NCBI GenBank assembly: GCA_026826555.1
Contig: JAKSZT010053881.1
Span: 3,844,210-3,908,209, forward strand
Direction of reading: 5' to 3'
From: Tolypeutes matacus
Lineage: Eukaryota; Chordata; Mammalia; Cingulata; Chlamyphoridae
DNA length: 64,000 bases
This document shows positions 47,077 through 57,015 of the stretch, in pieces. A model generated the notes under the pieces. The model saw nothing but the letters and a program-made list of their open reading frames with translations, was not told the origin of the DNA and did no database searches. The position numbers were made by a program, and so were the translations under genes. Every line of letters begins with the position of its first letter. Within the stretch, counting starts at the first letter, position 1.

Positions 47077-47534
47077 GGGGTAGCTATACTGGTGTCAGAC
47101 AAAACAGACTTTAAATGAAAAAAGTAGTATGAGCTTCAGAAGGCCATTATATATTAATAAAAGGGACAATTCACCAGGAAGGAGTAGCAGTCATAAATAT
47201 CTTTAGACCTAACCAGGGTGCCCCAAAATACACGAGACAAACTCTGGCAAAACTGAAAGGAGTAAGTCTGTACAACAATAGTTGGAGACTTCAACATACC
47301 ACTCACATCGATAGATAGAACAACTAGACAGAAGATCAACAAGGAAACAGAGAAATTGAACAATATGATAAATGAGTTAGACCTGACAGATATATACAGA
47401 ACATTGCATCCCAAATCAGCAGGTTATACATTCTTTTCAAGTGTTCATAGATCTTTCTCCAGGATAGACCAAATATTGGTCCATAACACAGCTCTCAACA
47501 AATTTACAAAGATTGAAATTATACATTCCTAAAC
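47077..47534 (+). mobile_element. L1 ORF2 endonuclease region, continued
   Basis: Resumes the same L1 (ggggtagctatactggtgtcagacaa...) with 'ggagacttcaacatacc' (a GDFNI-type endonuclease motif) and 'tccaggatagaccaaatattgg' (the conserved RIDQ/YI region). Frames are broken. Interrupted by a SINE. Confidence 0.85.
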
Positions 47535-47544
47535 AATTAGTGGG

Positions 47545-47926
47545 GGGAAGTGGATGTGGCTCAAGCAGCTGGACTCCCACCTACCACATGGGAGGTCCCA
47601 GGTGTGGTTCCTGGTGCCTTCTAAAGAAGACGAGCAAGACAACGAGTTGACGCGACAGGCTAAATGCAGAGAGCTGATGCAACAAGATGATGCAACGAGA
47701 TGATGCAGCGAGATGATGCAATGAAGAGACACAGTGAAGAAACACAATGAGAGACACAACAAGCAGGGAGCGGAGGTGGCTCAAGTGATTGGGTGCCTCC
47801 CTACCATATAGGAGGTCCCGGATTCAGTTCCAAGTTCCTCCTAAAAAGAAGCAGAGCAGAGAGCAGACAGCAAGTGTAAACAATGGTGGGGAGAAAGAAA
47901 GAAATAAAATAAATCTTTAAAAAAAA
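47545..47926 (+). mobile_element. long composite DAS-type SINE with internal minisatellite
   Basis: The first tRNA-like head (gggaagtggatgtggctcaa) is followed by a central tract (about 47640-47765) of imperfect 13-16-bp repeats of the gatgatgcaacgag type. A second tRNA-like head follows (gggagcggaggtggctcaag, about 47766), then an AAATAAA/poly-A tail. TSD aattagtggg (47535-47544) and aatcagtggg (47927-47936). Confidence 0.9.
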
Positions 47927-47936
47927 AATCAGTGGG

Positions 47937-48708
47937 TCAAAGAAGAAATTGCAAGAGAATTTAGTAGATATCTTGAGATAAATGAAAACGAGAACACACC
48001 TCATGAAAAGTAATGGAATACAGCAAAGATAGTGCTCAGTGGGAAATTTTTAGCCCTAAATGCCTGTATTGAAAAAGAAGAAAGAAGAAAGAGATAAATC
48101 AAAAGACCTAACTGGAACAAAACTGGTCCAACTGGAGAAAAAACAAAAGAACAACAAACCAATCCTAAAGCAAGCAGAAAGAAAGAAATAGCAAAGATTA
48201 CAGAAGAAATAAATGAAATTGAGAACAGAAAAATGATGAAGTCAGCAAAACCAAAAGCTGGTTCTTTGAGAAAATCAATAAAATCAGCAAACCCTTAGCT
48301 AGACTAACAAAAAAAGAAGATGCAAATAAATAATATCAGGAATGAGGGGGTTGACATTAGGACTGACCCCACAGAAGTGAAAAGGATCATAAGAGGATAT
48401 CATGAGAAACCGTATGCCAACAAATTAGACAACCTAGATATAATGGAAAAATTCCTAGACATGCACAACCTACATTGACTCTATAAGAAATACAGGAACT
48501 CAACAAACCAATCACAAGTAAAGAGATTGAATAAAAATCTTCCAACAAAGAAAAGTCCAGGACCAGATGGCTTAGCAGGTGAATTCCATCAAACATTTCG
48601 AGAAGAATTAATACCAATCCTCTTTAAACTCTTCCAAAAATCTTAAAAGGAGTGAAAATTATCAAACACATTTTAGGAAGCCAACATCATCCTACCAAAG
48701 CCAGATAA
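47937..48708 (+). mobile_element. L1 ORF2 central region
   Basis: Collinear L1: 'tggagaaaaaacaaaagaacaacaaacc', 'ttctttgagaaaatcaataaaatc', 'aagtccaggaccagatggctt', the last encoding the conserved SPGPDG motif before the reverse transcriptase domain. Degraded by frameshifts. Confidence 0.87.
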
Positions 48709-48722
48709 AGATATTACAACCA

Positions 48723-48908
48723 GGGAAGCGGCTGTGGCTCAATCAGTAGGGCTCCTGTTTACCATATGGGAGGCCCCGGGTTCCGTTCCCGGGGCCTCCT
48801 GGTGAAGGCAAGCCCGCCCGCACGGCGTGGTTAGCTGACCCAGCGAGCACAAGCAGCAAGGGGGGGATAAATGAATAAATAAATAAAATCTTTAAAAAAA
48901 AAAAAAAA
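48723..48908 (+). mobile_element. DAS-type tRNA-derived SINE, long form
   Basis: Head gggaagcggctgtggctca, B box about 48778-48789, body and poly-A. TSD aaagatattacaa at 48707-48719 and 48909-48921; the two or three bases next to it also nearly match. Inserted in L1 ORF2. Confidence 0.95.
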
Positions 48909-49067
48909 AAAGATATTACAAGCAAAGAAAATTACAGACCAATCTCTGATGAATATAGATGCAAAAATTCTCAAAAGAATACTTGCAACTTGAATCCAAC
49001 AGCATATTAAAAGAATTATACTCCATGATAAGTGATTTTATTCCTGGTATGCAAAGGTAGTTCAACA
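48909..49067 (+). mobile_element. L1 ORF2 reverse transcriptase N-terminal part
   Basis: Continues 'aattacagaccaatctctgatgaatatagatgcaaaaatt', encoding NYRPISLMNIDAKI-like sequence, the conserved start of the L1 RT domain. It then breaks off after 'ggtagttcaacata'. The polymerase YADD region is missing from this element. Confidence 0.85.
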
Positions 49068-49791
49068 TAAGATTTAAATCTTTGGGTTGTTCATATGTCA
49101 GTTGAGCCCTGAATCTCAGCAGAGTTGCAGCCAATACCTACTCTTGAGTTCATGGGACTCGCCCAGGACAACTAATAAAATGATGATGATGGAAAACACC
49201 CATCCCGAGAAACAGAATTTCTACAACTCCAAGCAGGACAGTTCCTTCCATATGCCCCATGGGATCTAAGCCCCTTCTCAATCTGAAGCAGAGTGGGAAT
49301 CACAGTCCCAAAGTCATCAAGATTGGCGGGGGGCGGGGGGTGCGACCATGGACCAAAGAAGACTTATTATTGTAGTAACAGAAGAACTTATAACATTGAT
49401 ATAAAAATAGTGGTCACCAGAGTTTCTGAGGGAGGGACGAAGGAAGAATAGTTAGAACACAGGGTATTTTTAAGGCATTGAAATTGTTCTGCATGATAGT
49501 GCAATGATATTGCAATGATAAATAAAATGCATTATGCATTTTATTAGAATTTATAAAAGTGTACAGTATAGAATGTGAACCATAATGTAAACCATTGACC
49601 ATGGTTAGTGGCAGTGCTTTAATATTTGTTCATCAATTGTAACAAATGTATCACACTAATGAGAGATGTTATTAATGGGAAAATATGAGAGGCAGAGGGT
49701 TGGGGTGTATGGGAATCCCCTATATTTTTTATGTAACTTTTCTGTAATCTAAAACTTCTTTAAAAATAAAGTTAAAAAAAAAAAAAAAAAA
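49068..49791 (+). mobile_element. foreign L1-type 3'UTR with poly-A tail
   Basis: Shows the old-L1 3'UTR order 'gagtttctgagggaggga', 'ggtatttttaaggcattgaaattgttctgcatgata', 'tgtaacaaatgtatcacactaatg', 'ctaaaacttctttaaaaataaag' and an 18-A tail at about 49774-49791. It includes a 25-bp palindrome at 49521-49545. It replaces or splits the ORF2 RT region. Confidence 0.7.
49521..49545. repeat. 25-bp palindrome
   Basis: aataaaatgcat, one T, then its exact reverse complement atgcattttatt. Lies within the retroposed 3'UTR. Confidence 0.9.
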
Positions 49792-50800
49792 AGCTACGAT
49801 GAGATGTCATTTCATGGCCACTATTTAAAAAACAAAGCTACAAGTGTTGTAGAGGATGTGGAGAGATAGGAGTACTTATTCACTGTTCGTGGGGATGTAG
49901 AAAGTTACAGTCACTGGGGAAGTCTGTTTGGTGGTTCCTAAGGAAATTAGATATAGATCTGCCATATGACCCAGCAATGCCACTATTAGGTACATAACCA
50001 AAAGAATGAAAGCAGTGACATAAACAGACATCTGCACACCGATGTTCATAGTGACATTATTCATAATTGCCAAAAGATGGAAACAACCCAGGTCCATCAA
50101 GTGATGAATGGATAAGCAAACTGTGGTATATACACATGATGGAATATTATCCAACTGTAGGAAGAAATGAAATTGTGAAGCATATGACAGCATGGAAGAA
50201 CCTGGAGGACATGTTGAGTGTAGCAAGCCAGGCACAAAAGAACAAATATTGTATGATTTTGCTATTATGAACTAAATATAATGAGCAAAGTGATGGAGTT
50301 AATAGCTAGAATATAAGTTCCCAGAGAATAGAGTGTGGTTAGAGAATGGAAAGCTGAGGTTAATCTGTGTAGAACTGGTAAAAACTTGTTTGGAAATGTT
50401 TGGAAATGAATAGAAATGGTGAAAGCACATCATAAGATTTATAATTAATGCTAACATATGGGTATGTTGTTAGTGGTTTGGGGTTTTTTGTTTGTTTGTT
50501 TCTTGGAGTAATGAAAATGCTCTAATATTGATTGAATTTTGAATGTATAACTCTGAGATTATACCAAATGTCACTTGTTTATGAACAACAACAAAAAAAT
50601 AGGGTCTGTTGGGGGGAAAATACACCAAATGTAACATATGGACTATAGTAGTAATACTTTGACGATGCTCTTTCATAATTTGTTACAAAAGTTTCACAAC
50701 AAGTCAAGGTATAGGTGATAATAGGGAAAACTGGGTGTAAAGGGAGATATATGGGAACTCTATCTTATCTGCAAACCTATAGCTTCTCTAATTAAAAAAA
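49792..50800 (+). mobile_element. L1 ORF2 C-terminus and 3'UTR
   Basis: Begins 'gctacgatgagatgtcatttca' and continues 'gatctgccatatgacccagcaatgcc', 'aacccaggtccatcaag' and 'catgatggaatattatccaac', then the 3'UTR 'ggggaaaatacaccaaatgtaa' and an A-rich end near 50795. It is the complement of the element at 20838-22560 and 55.7-56.5 kb. This is the 3' end of the forward L1 that began at 42.37 kb or of a partner copy. Confidence 0.88.
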
Positions 50801-51553
50801 AACCAACCAAAATATGTGGCAAATGTGCAAGGATTATTAATTTTCAAATATATATAAACTAGTCATTCTTGGGTATGTTAAAAATGAGTAGATCACTTAC
50901 TTGGATTTGTTTCTGGGAGTTAAAACGTAAAGATGAAATTGGTGAGAATGGCTTTGAGCCACCAGTGTGGAAGTTTTCAGTACATTATTATTCCATGACA
51001 AACAAAAATGTAAACTTTTTGGATTATAAATATTAATGTTACAAGAAAATAGCTAGTATACAGTATATACTTGGAAAATCATTAGTTTAAAGCAGTTAGG
51101 TCTATCCCCTCCACACACACACACGCCAAGCTTTATGATTTGTGGCCTCCAGGGTAACTATTATGGATGGTTTTCCCAGATTCTAGAGGGGAAAAAATAA
51201 ATTAACAATGGATTGATAATTTCATTATTCAAGCTATGAAATGAAAATTGTTTTCATGATGTGGTTTTAGGTTATTCATCAAAATTATCCTCATGTTGTA
51301 AATGTGCTAAGTATTACCATTTAACAAATTACATATTCAAAAATGCAAATACAGTGAGTCTAGGTAATAGAATGAGGTTCTAAGAAATCAGAATCATAAT
51401 TTGAAAGCATCTTGAGGTTTCAAAAACCTTTCAGGTCCTATCAGTATTAATATGTATATGTTCTGAGCTTTTCCTTTTAAATGATTATAAAATTGGATCA
51501 AAGAGTAAAAGGTTTGCTGGTGTTTAGAAAAAGAAAGTACCAGATATACACAT
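50801..51553. other. unique AT-rich stretch
   Basis: Nothing beyond a short (AC)n at 51112-51123. Confidence 0.5.
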
Positions 51554-51902
51554 TGTGGTGGGCTGAATAGTGGTCCCCCAAATATGTCCATGTCCTAATC
51601 TCTGGAACCTGTGATTATGTTACTTTATGGGCAAAAGAGACTTTGCAGATGTGATTAAATTAAGGATCTTGAGATGGGGAGATAATCCTGGATTACCCTG
51701 GTGGGTCCAATGTAATCCCAAGTCCTTATAAGAGGGAGCAGGAAAGTCACAGTCAGAAAAGGAAAGGTGACTTCAGAAGCAGGGGTTGTAGTCATCATAG
51801 TCAGAGAGATATTTGAAAGGCCAGCTGGCTTTGAAGATGGAGGAAGAGTCTGTGAGCCAGGGAATATAGGTGGCCTCTAAACGCTGGAAAAGTCAAGGAA
51901 AT
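51554..51902 (+). mobile_element. MLT1-like LTR, 5' part
   Basis: Reads 'tgtggtgggctgaatagtgg...', 'tgtccatgtcctaatctctggaacctgtg', 'ggcaaaagagactttgcagatgtgattaaa', 'gagggagcaggaaagtcac', the standard MLT1-class LTR. It is interrupted at 51902 and resumes at 53048. Confidence 0.88.
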
Positions 51903-53032
51903 AAGCCTTATTTTCCTACCTCAGACATTTGTAGTTCCTGGGGAGCCCCCAGTCAGTCTATACCAGGCATATTGACCTAGAACCTGCCTTAAGCTTTAAG
52001 TGGCAGCACTGGACATGCGGTTTCACTTGGACCAGGCTCTCTTCTTGTGTACTGATCCTGGCCTATGTTGCCCCAAAAGTAGCTTTGCCTCCTGCCTGCC
52101 CTACAAGCAAAGTATGTGATAACAGCAAGGGGTCATGTCCCACAAAGATGCCTAGCAGGGGGTTGGTGCCTCTCACCTCTGGCCCCTCTGAACAATTGCT
52201 TTGGCCCCAGTGTATATTACCCTGAATGGCGGTGGGAGTGGTGTTTGTCCAGAAGTGGGAGCTTCTGTTGTAGAAGGGAAGATTAAGCATTTAAAAGAAG
52301 AGAGATCCAAGGCCATGTAACCTGGAGGAAAACTTGGCATTTTCTCCTGCCTGGACTAACTCAGGTGCCAACCAGGCAACTGTGTCCATCAGCTAACAGC
52401 ATGTGTCTCCTGCACAGGGTCCCATACATGATTGTGAGTCGGGGTAGTGAGAGATAGCCATGACGTGGTACTGGAGAAGAAAGAGCACTGCAGGTGTCAG
52501 GGCAAGGAAGTCAGACCTGATACCCAAAGCACCAGCCTCAAGCCCAAGCCCTGCTTCTAAGCAGTAGCTGTGTTCTAGGCAGCTCTAGATCCACACAGTT
52601 GTGAACTGCCATCCAGCCCAGGCACTCACCTCTAGGAAGTTTTCAATATTGAAGTGCCTGCTTCATCAGTTGACAGAATTGTGCTTTAGAACAATTCTTA
52701 AAAGTTCTAAAAGAATTTTTTTTTTTTTTTTTGCTGAAGGAAGTTCTCAGAGCACCTTATTTTGTTCTTAAAAAGAAGTAAACTTGGGAGCAGATGTGGC
52801 TCAAGCAGTTGAGTGCCTGCTTCCCACATAGGAGGTCCTGAATTCAGTTCCCGATGCTTCCTATAAAAGAAAAAAAAAAGCAAACAGATTAAAAAACCAA
52901 CTCATTGAAGCTGATGTGGCTCGGTGGTTGAGCACCTGCTTCTCACATATGAGGTCCTGGGTTCAATCCCCAGCCCCCATTACCTTAAAAAAAAAAAAAA
53001 AAAGGCAATAAACCACTTTCTTGTGGGGGAAA
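51903..53032 (+). mobile_element. 1.13-kb retroposed insert of unknown origin
   Basis: The MLT1 LTR is split exactly here, with a 15-bp direct repeat aaaagtcaaggaaat at 51888-51902 and aaaagtcaaagaaat at 53033-53047 (14/15). The insert ends with AATAAA (53008), 20 bp of spacer and a short A run, as expected of a polyadenylated RNA copied by L1. Its first 880 bp (51903-52785) are markedly GC-richer than the window. No long frame is open on plus; one minus-strand frame of 75 codons (52063-52290) is not recognised. It could be a 3'UTR or lncRNA retrocopy, or an unlisted ERV/L1 5' segment. A dimeric SINE (52786-53003) sits near its end. Confidence 0.65.
52786..53003 (+). mobile_element. dimeric tRNA-derived SINE
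   Basis: The first monomer starts gggagcagatgtggctcaag; an A-rich linker lies at about 52867-52905; the second starts gaagctgatgtggctcggtg and has a B box (GGTTCAATCCCC) near 52958. Poly-A at 52987-53003. Possible weak TSD (aaaagaagtaaac / aaaaggcaataaac). Confidence 0.88.
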
Positions 53033-53047
53033 AAAAGTCAAAGAAAT

Positions 53048-53201
53048 GGATTTCCCCCCTTCACTTCAAGAAGAAATGCTACCTTGCCAACACCTTGATT
53101 TTAGAATTTCTGACCTTCAAAACTATAAGATAAAAATTTGTGTTCTTATAAGCTACTCAGCCTGTGACAGTTTGTTACAACAGCTATAGGAAACAAATAC
53201 A
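53048..53201 (+). mobile_element. MLT1-like LTR, 3' part
   Basis: Continues the LTR: 'gccaacaccttgattttag', 'ctgaccttcaaaactataagata', 'tttgttacaacagctataggaaacaaataca', the MLT1 terminus. Confidence 0.87.
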
Positions 53202-54884
53202 CCTGTGAACAGTTTTCACCAGTGGTATTGCCCTGTTGATAATATAAACATTACTTCTAACAGATTTTTTCAAACATGACTTTACTTGAAAAACTTACTC
53301 CCTTTAGATTCAAACTTTTTCTGCACTAAGGGAAAAAAATGAACCATGTTCCAAATTACTTTTTTCTCATAGAGATATCACATAGTTGAGTTCCATGGCC
53401 TAGGAGATTTTTTTATGTTCCTTCATGTTAATGAAAGAATATTGCCATGATAATTTGGCAAACAGTTTCTTGACTTGGTTTTCTATTTATAGTGTAGATC
53501 ATAATATTTATCAATTTTTTATTTATCTACTATGTTTCCAACATTGCTGTAGGCATCTGATATACATTATAAGTTTCACAATGATCTCACAAGTTTTTAT
53601 ATTATTTATATTTTACAAGTGAGGTTCTGGGTGTGATCTTAGGACAAATTAGCTTAAAATAAATAATATTTATTGTGAAAATCTTTCTCTTCCAGTAAGA
53701 TTTAAAAATCAATTTCCAATACTGTTGTTTAAGAAGCAAAATGTGTTGTTTGGGAAGATAAATATCTTAGATTTTTTAGGCACAATTAATTTAATTGGGA
53801 AGATAAGAAATGCCATTTATAATATAGGTGAGGTTTGGGATGGACTTGAAGGATGAGTGGGTTTTTTACAGCAATTGAAGGGAGGATATTCCAAGTGGAG
53901 TGAATATTGAGCAAATATTCAAAGATGTGAAGGCATGGACCAAGTTAAGGGGACATAACAGTTTGGTTAGAATATTTGTTTAGGGAAAAAGAGGGAGATA
54001 ATACTGGAATGAAGCTGAAAAGATGCTTAGATATTTCCATTTTTAAAACATTTTAATTTTAATTCAGTTGATGAACTAATGGTAAAATTATCTTTATCAG
54101 ACTATTTAATATCAAGGTTGGAATATCTATATTTTAAGCTCTTTAAGACAGATTGAACTTTATCATCTACTATCTACTTTTTATATCTTCCATGTAGTTT
54201 GCTGAATGAATGCATGACTGAATGATGACTCCTAGATTTCAAGGAAAACCTGGGTTATGTTCAGTGCATTTATTTTAAAACAAAAGGAAATACGTAATTT
54301 AAGAAGGTTTTGATGCTTACAAGGATAAGTTCCAATTATCTGGAAAATTCACTTGCATATGTCACTTCATTTCCAAATAATATTTAAGTGAAACATTATT
54401 CAATTTGGTAATTGAAGTGTTTGTTTTGTCCTTTTCTAATGAAATGAATATTATGAAGTGTTTCATTTCCCCAATTTTCTAATTTATCATATTCACAGAT
54501 TCACAGACACTGACAGTTTCTTTAACTGCTCCAAACTGTTTTGCTTTATTGTCGTTTGAATGTACTTTTCTTCTGGTTGTGAAAGTCAAACCTGAATGAT
54601 TGCTAATTACTTAGTATTGTGAATTGTGAAAATATTAGTGATCTTTGTATTTTGCTCCAAGTGAAAATATCTCCCTGTGATGTGAGACAGCCAATGAAGG
54701 TTGCTGAGTTGGTTTATGAGTTGCATAAATGTTATAATTACCTAACATAGTTTGCATTGAAAAGCACAAGTTAAATGTTTTCTGTTCATTCCACTTACTT
54801 TCTCTACTTGTAATTATAATACAAAATAAAATTCACTGAATAAATCCATGGATAAGTGGTCCTCACTATTTTTCTTTCTTTCTT
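53202..54884. other. mostly unique AT-rich stretch
   Basis: Apart from the MIR piece at 53505-53640 no repeat is recognised. About 54430-54800 is complex, repeat-free sequence that may be conserved noncoding DNA, and it is the apparent source of a short copy found at 55965-55995. Confidence 0.45.
53505..53640 (-). mobile_element. MIR-type SINE fragment
   Basis: The plus strand reads 'tatctactatgtttccaacattgctgtaggc...cattataagtttcacaatgatctcacaa...ttatattttacaagtgagg', the MIR complement. Confidence 0.65.
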
Positions 54885-55068
54885 TTTAATTTATAGAAAT
54901 TCAAAGAATATAGAAGAGTACAAAGAAGGAAATAAATCACCCTTATTTTAACCACCATCCCCAATTCTGGTCTCCTGTTTTTAGGAGTTTTCTATTTTTT
55001 GTAGAAGCAACCTAACTATTACAATTGGATGTGTATTTTTCTACTATTTTTTCTGTCTGCAATTTTTT
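54885..55068. other. possible old retroposon 3' segment
   Basis: After a (TTTC)n start, 'agaaattcaaagaatatagaagagtacaaagaagg...aaatcacccttattttaaccacc' looks like a widespread mammalian repeat, but I cannot name it. Confidence 0.3.
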
Positions 55069-55081
55069 TTCTTTCTTTTTT

Positions 55082-55263
55082 TTTTTTTTTTTAAAGATTT
55101 TATTTATTTATTCATTTATCCCCCCCTTGCTGCTTGTGCTCGCTGGGTCAGCTAACCACGCCGCACAGGCGGGCTTGCCTTCACCAGGAGGCCCCGGGAA
55201 CTGAACCCGGGGCCTCCCATATGGTAAACGGGAGCCCTACTGATTGAGCCACAGCCGCTTCCC
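55082..55263 (-). mobile_element. DAS-type tRNA-derived SINE, long form
   Basis: The head starts at 55263 on the minus strand, then B box and body; the tail is the T-rich tract from 55082. TSD ttctttctttttt at 55069-55081 and 55264-55276. Inserted at the 3' edge of a minus-strand L1. Confidence 0.92.
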
Positions 55264-55276
55264 TTCTTTCTTTTTT

Positions 55277-56505
55277 AATTAGAGAAGTTGTGGGTTTACT
55301 GAAAAATCATGCAGAAAGTATAGAATTCCCAAATACCCCCCCATACATGCAGTTTTTCATATTATTAACACTTTGTATTAATGTGATACTTTTGTTAGAA
55401 TTAAAACACTTACTATAATTATACTGTAACTGTAATCTATATTATATTAGGGTTCACTGTTTTTGTATACAGTTCTGTGGTTTTTAAATTTTTGTTCTGG
55501 TAACACATGCCACCTAAAATTTCCCATTTTAATCACTATCAAATACACAGTTCAGTGATATTAATTACTTTCACAATGTTGTACTATCACCACCACCACC
55601 TATCACCAAAACTTTTCCGAACCCCAAACATAAACTCTGTATCAATTAACGATTAATTCCTTATTATCTACCCTCATCCTGGCTCCTGGTAACCTGTATT
55701 GTATTTTCTGACTGTGAATTTTCTTTTTCTAAGTATTTCATATAAGTGAGACCATGCAATATTTGTCCTTTTGTGTCTGGCTTCTTTCACTCAACATGAT
55801 GTCTTCAGGGTTTATCCATGTTGTAGCATATATCAGAACTTTATTCCTTTTTATGAATAGTAATATTCCATTGCATGTATATATATTTTGTTTATCCATT
55901 CATTTGTTGATGGACACATGGATTGGTTCCATCTTTTGGCAGCTGTGGATACAGCCACTATGAAATTGTAATTATTTAGTATTGTGAATTGTGAACCAAA
56001 TATCTATTTGAGTCCCTGCTTTCAGGTCTTTTGGGTAGAAGTGGGATTGCTGGGTCATATGGCAATTCTTTTGTCTTTAAGTGGTTGAGTTGTAAGATTT
56101 CATTATATATTCTAGATATTAAACCTTTATCATACACATGGTTTCCAAGTGTTTTCTCCCATTCTTTAGGTTGTCTCTTTTACTTTCACGATAAACACCT
56201 TTGCACAAAAGTTTTAAATTTTGATAAAGTCTATTTATCTATTTTTTCTTTTGTTATTCGTGCTTTTGTAAAGTCTAACAAATTGTTGATTAACATAAGG
56301 TCCTGAAGATGCTTCCCTATGTTTTTTCTCAGGAGTTTTATAGTATCAGTACTTATATTTAAGTCTTTGATCCATTTTTTCATTTTTGTGTATGGTGTGA
56401 GGTAGGGGTCCACCTTCATTCTTTTGCATTTGAATATCTGGTTTCCCCAGCATGATTAATGAAGAGACAATTCTTTCTCCTGGAGTGGAAATGGTACCCT
56501 TGTCA
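55277..56505 (-). mobile_element. L1 3'UTR and ORF2 C-terminal region
   Basis: Plus-strand words complement the L1 end: 'gaaagtatagaattcccaaat', 'ttcatataagtgagaccatg', 'tcttcagggtttatccatgttg', 'gaagtgggattgctgggtca', 'gtatggtgtgaggtaggggtcc'. The same order is at 20838-22545. At 55965-55995 about 31 bp foreign to L1 replaces the expected 'catcggtgtg'. Confidence 0.92.
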
Positions 56506-56517
56506 AAAATCAGTTTG

Positions 56518-57015
56518 TGGGAGGCGGATTTGGCTCAAATGGTTGGGTGTCTGTCTCCTATATGGAGGGACCTGGGTTCGATCCCCAGGACCTCCTGGTA
56601 AAATAAAGAAAAATATAGAAGGCACGTGGGCACGCTGCCAGGCCCCATGAGCAAGTGCGCTGCCAAGCCGCACCCCCAGGTCCCACGCACAGGTGTGCCG
56701 CCAGGCCCCATGTGGGTGTGCCTCACGCACCAAGATGATGACATAACAGAAGAGTGATAGAAAGGAAAGCCAAGATGAGATGCGCTAAAAACCAGGAACT
56801 AAGGTGGCGCAGGTGGCAGAACACCTCTCTCCCACATCGGAGGTTCCCAGGATCGAATCCCAGTGAAGACAGGAAGAGAAGGATGAGAAGAGAGGGCAGG
56901 AAACGGACCCAGAGAATTGCCCAGCAAATGGACACAAAAGCAGCAGAAATGGAGTAGGGGGGGCTAAAAATGGATAAAAAGTAAATAAATAAATAAATCT
57001 TTTTTTTTTTTTTTT
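56518..57015 (+). mobile_element. 498-bp complex SINE with two tRNA-like heads
   Basis: The first head is gggaggcggatttggctcaa with B box GGTTCGATCCCC (about 56576). A GC-rich middle with repeated 'gccaggccccatg' units (56638, 56700) follows. A second head-like part is at about 56795-56865 (ctaaggtggcgcaggtggca...ggatcgaatccc). The tail is aaataaataaataaatct plus a T run. TSD aaatcagtttg (56507-56517) and aaatcaatttg (57016-57026) with the L1 continuing on both sides. Longer than the other SINEs here. Confidence 0.85.

Noticed and set aside
46206..50800. Possibility of an active L1
   Set aside because: ORF1 and ORF2 contain stops and frameshifts, ORF2 lacks the RT core and is interrupted by an LTR and two SINEs. 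It cannot move on its own.
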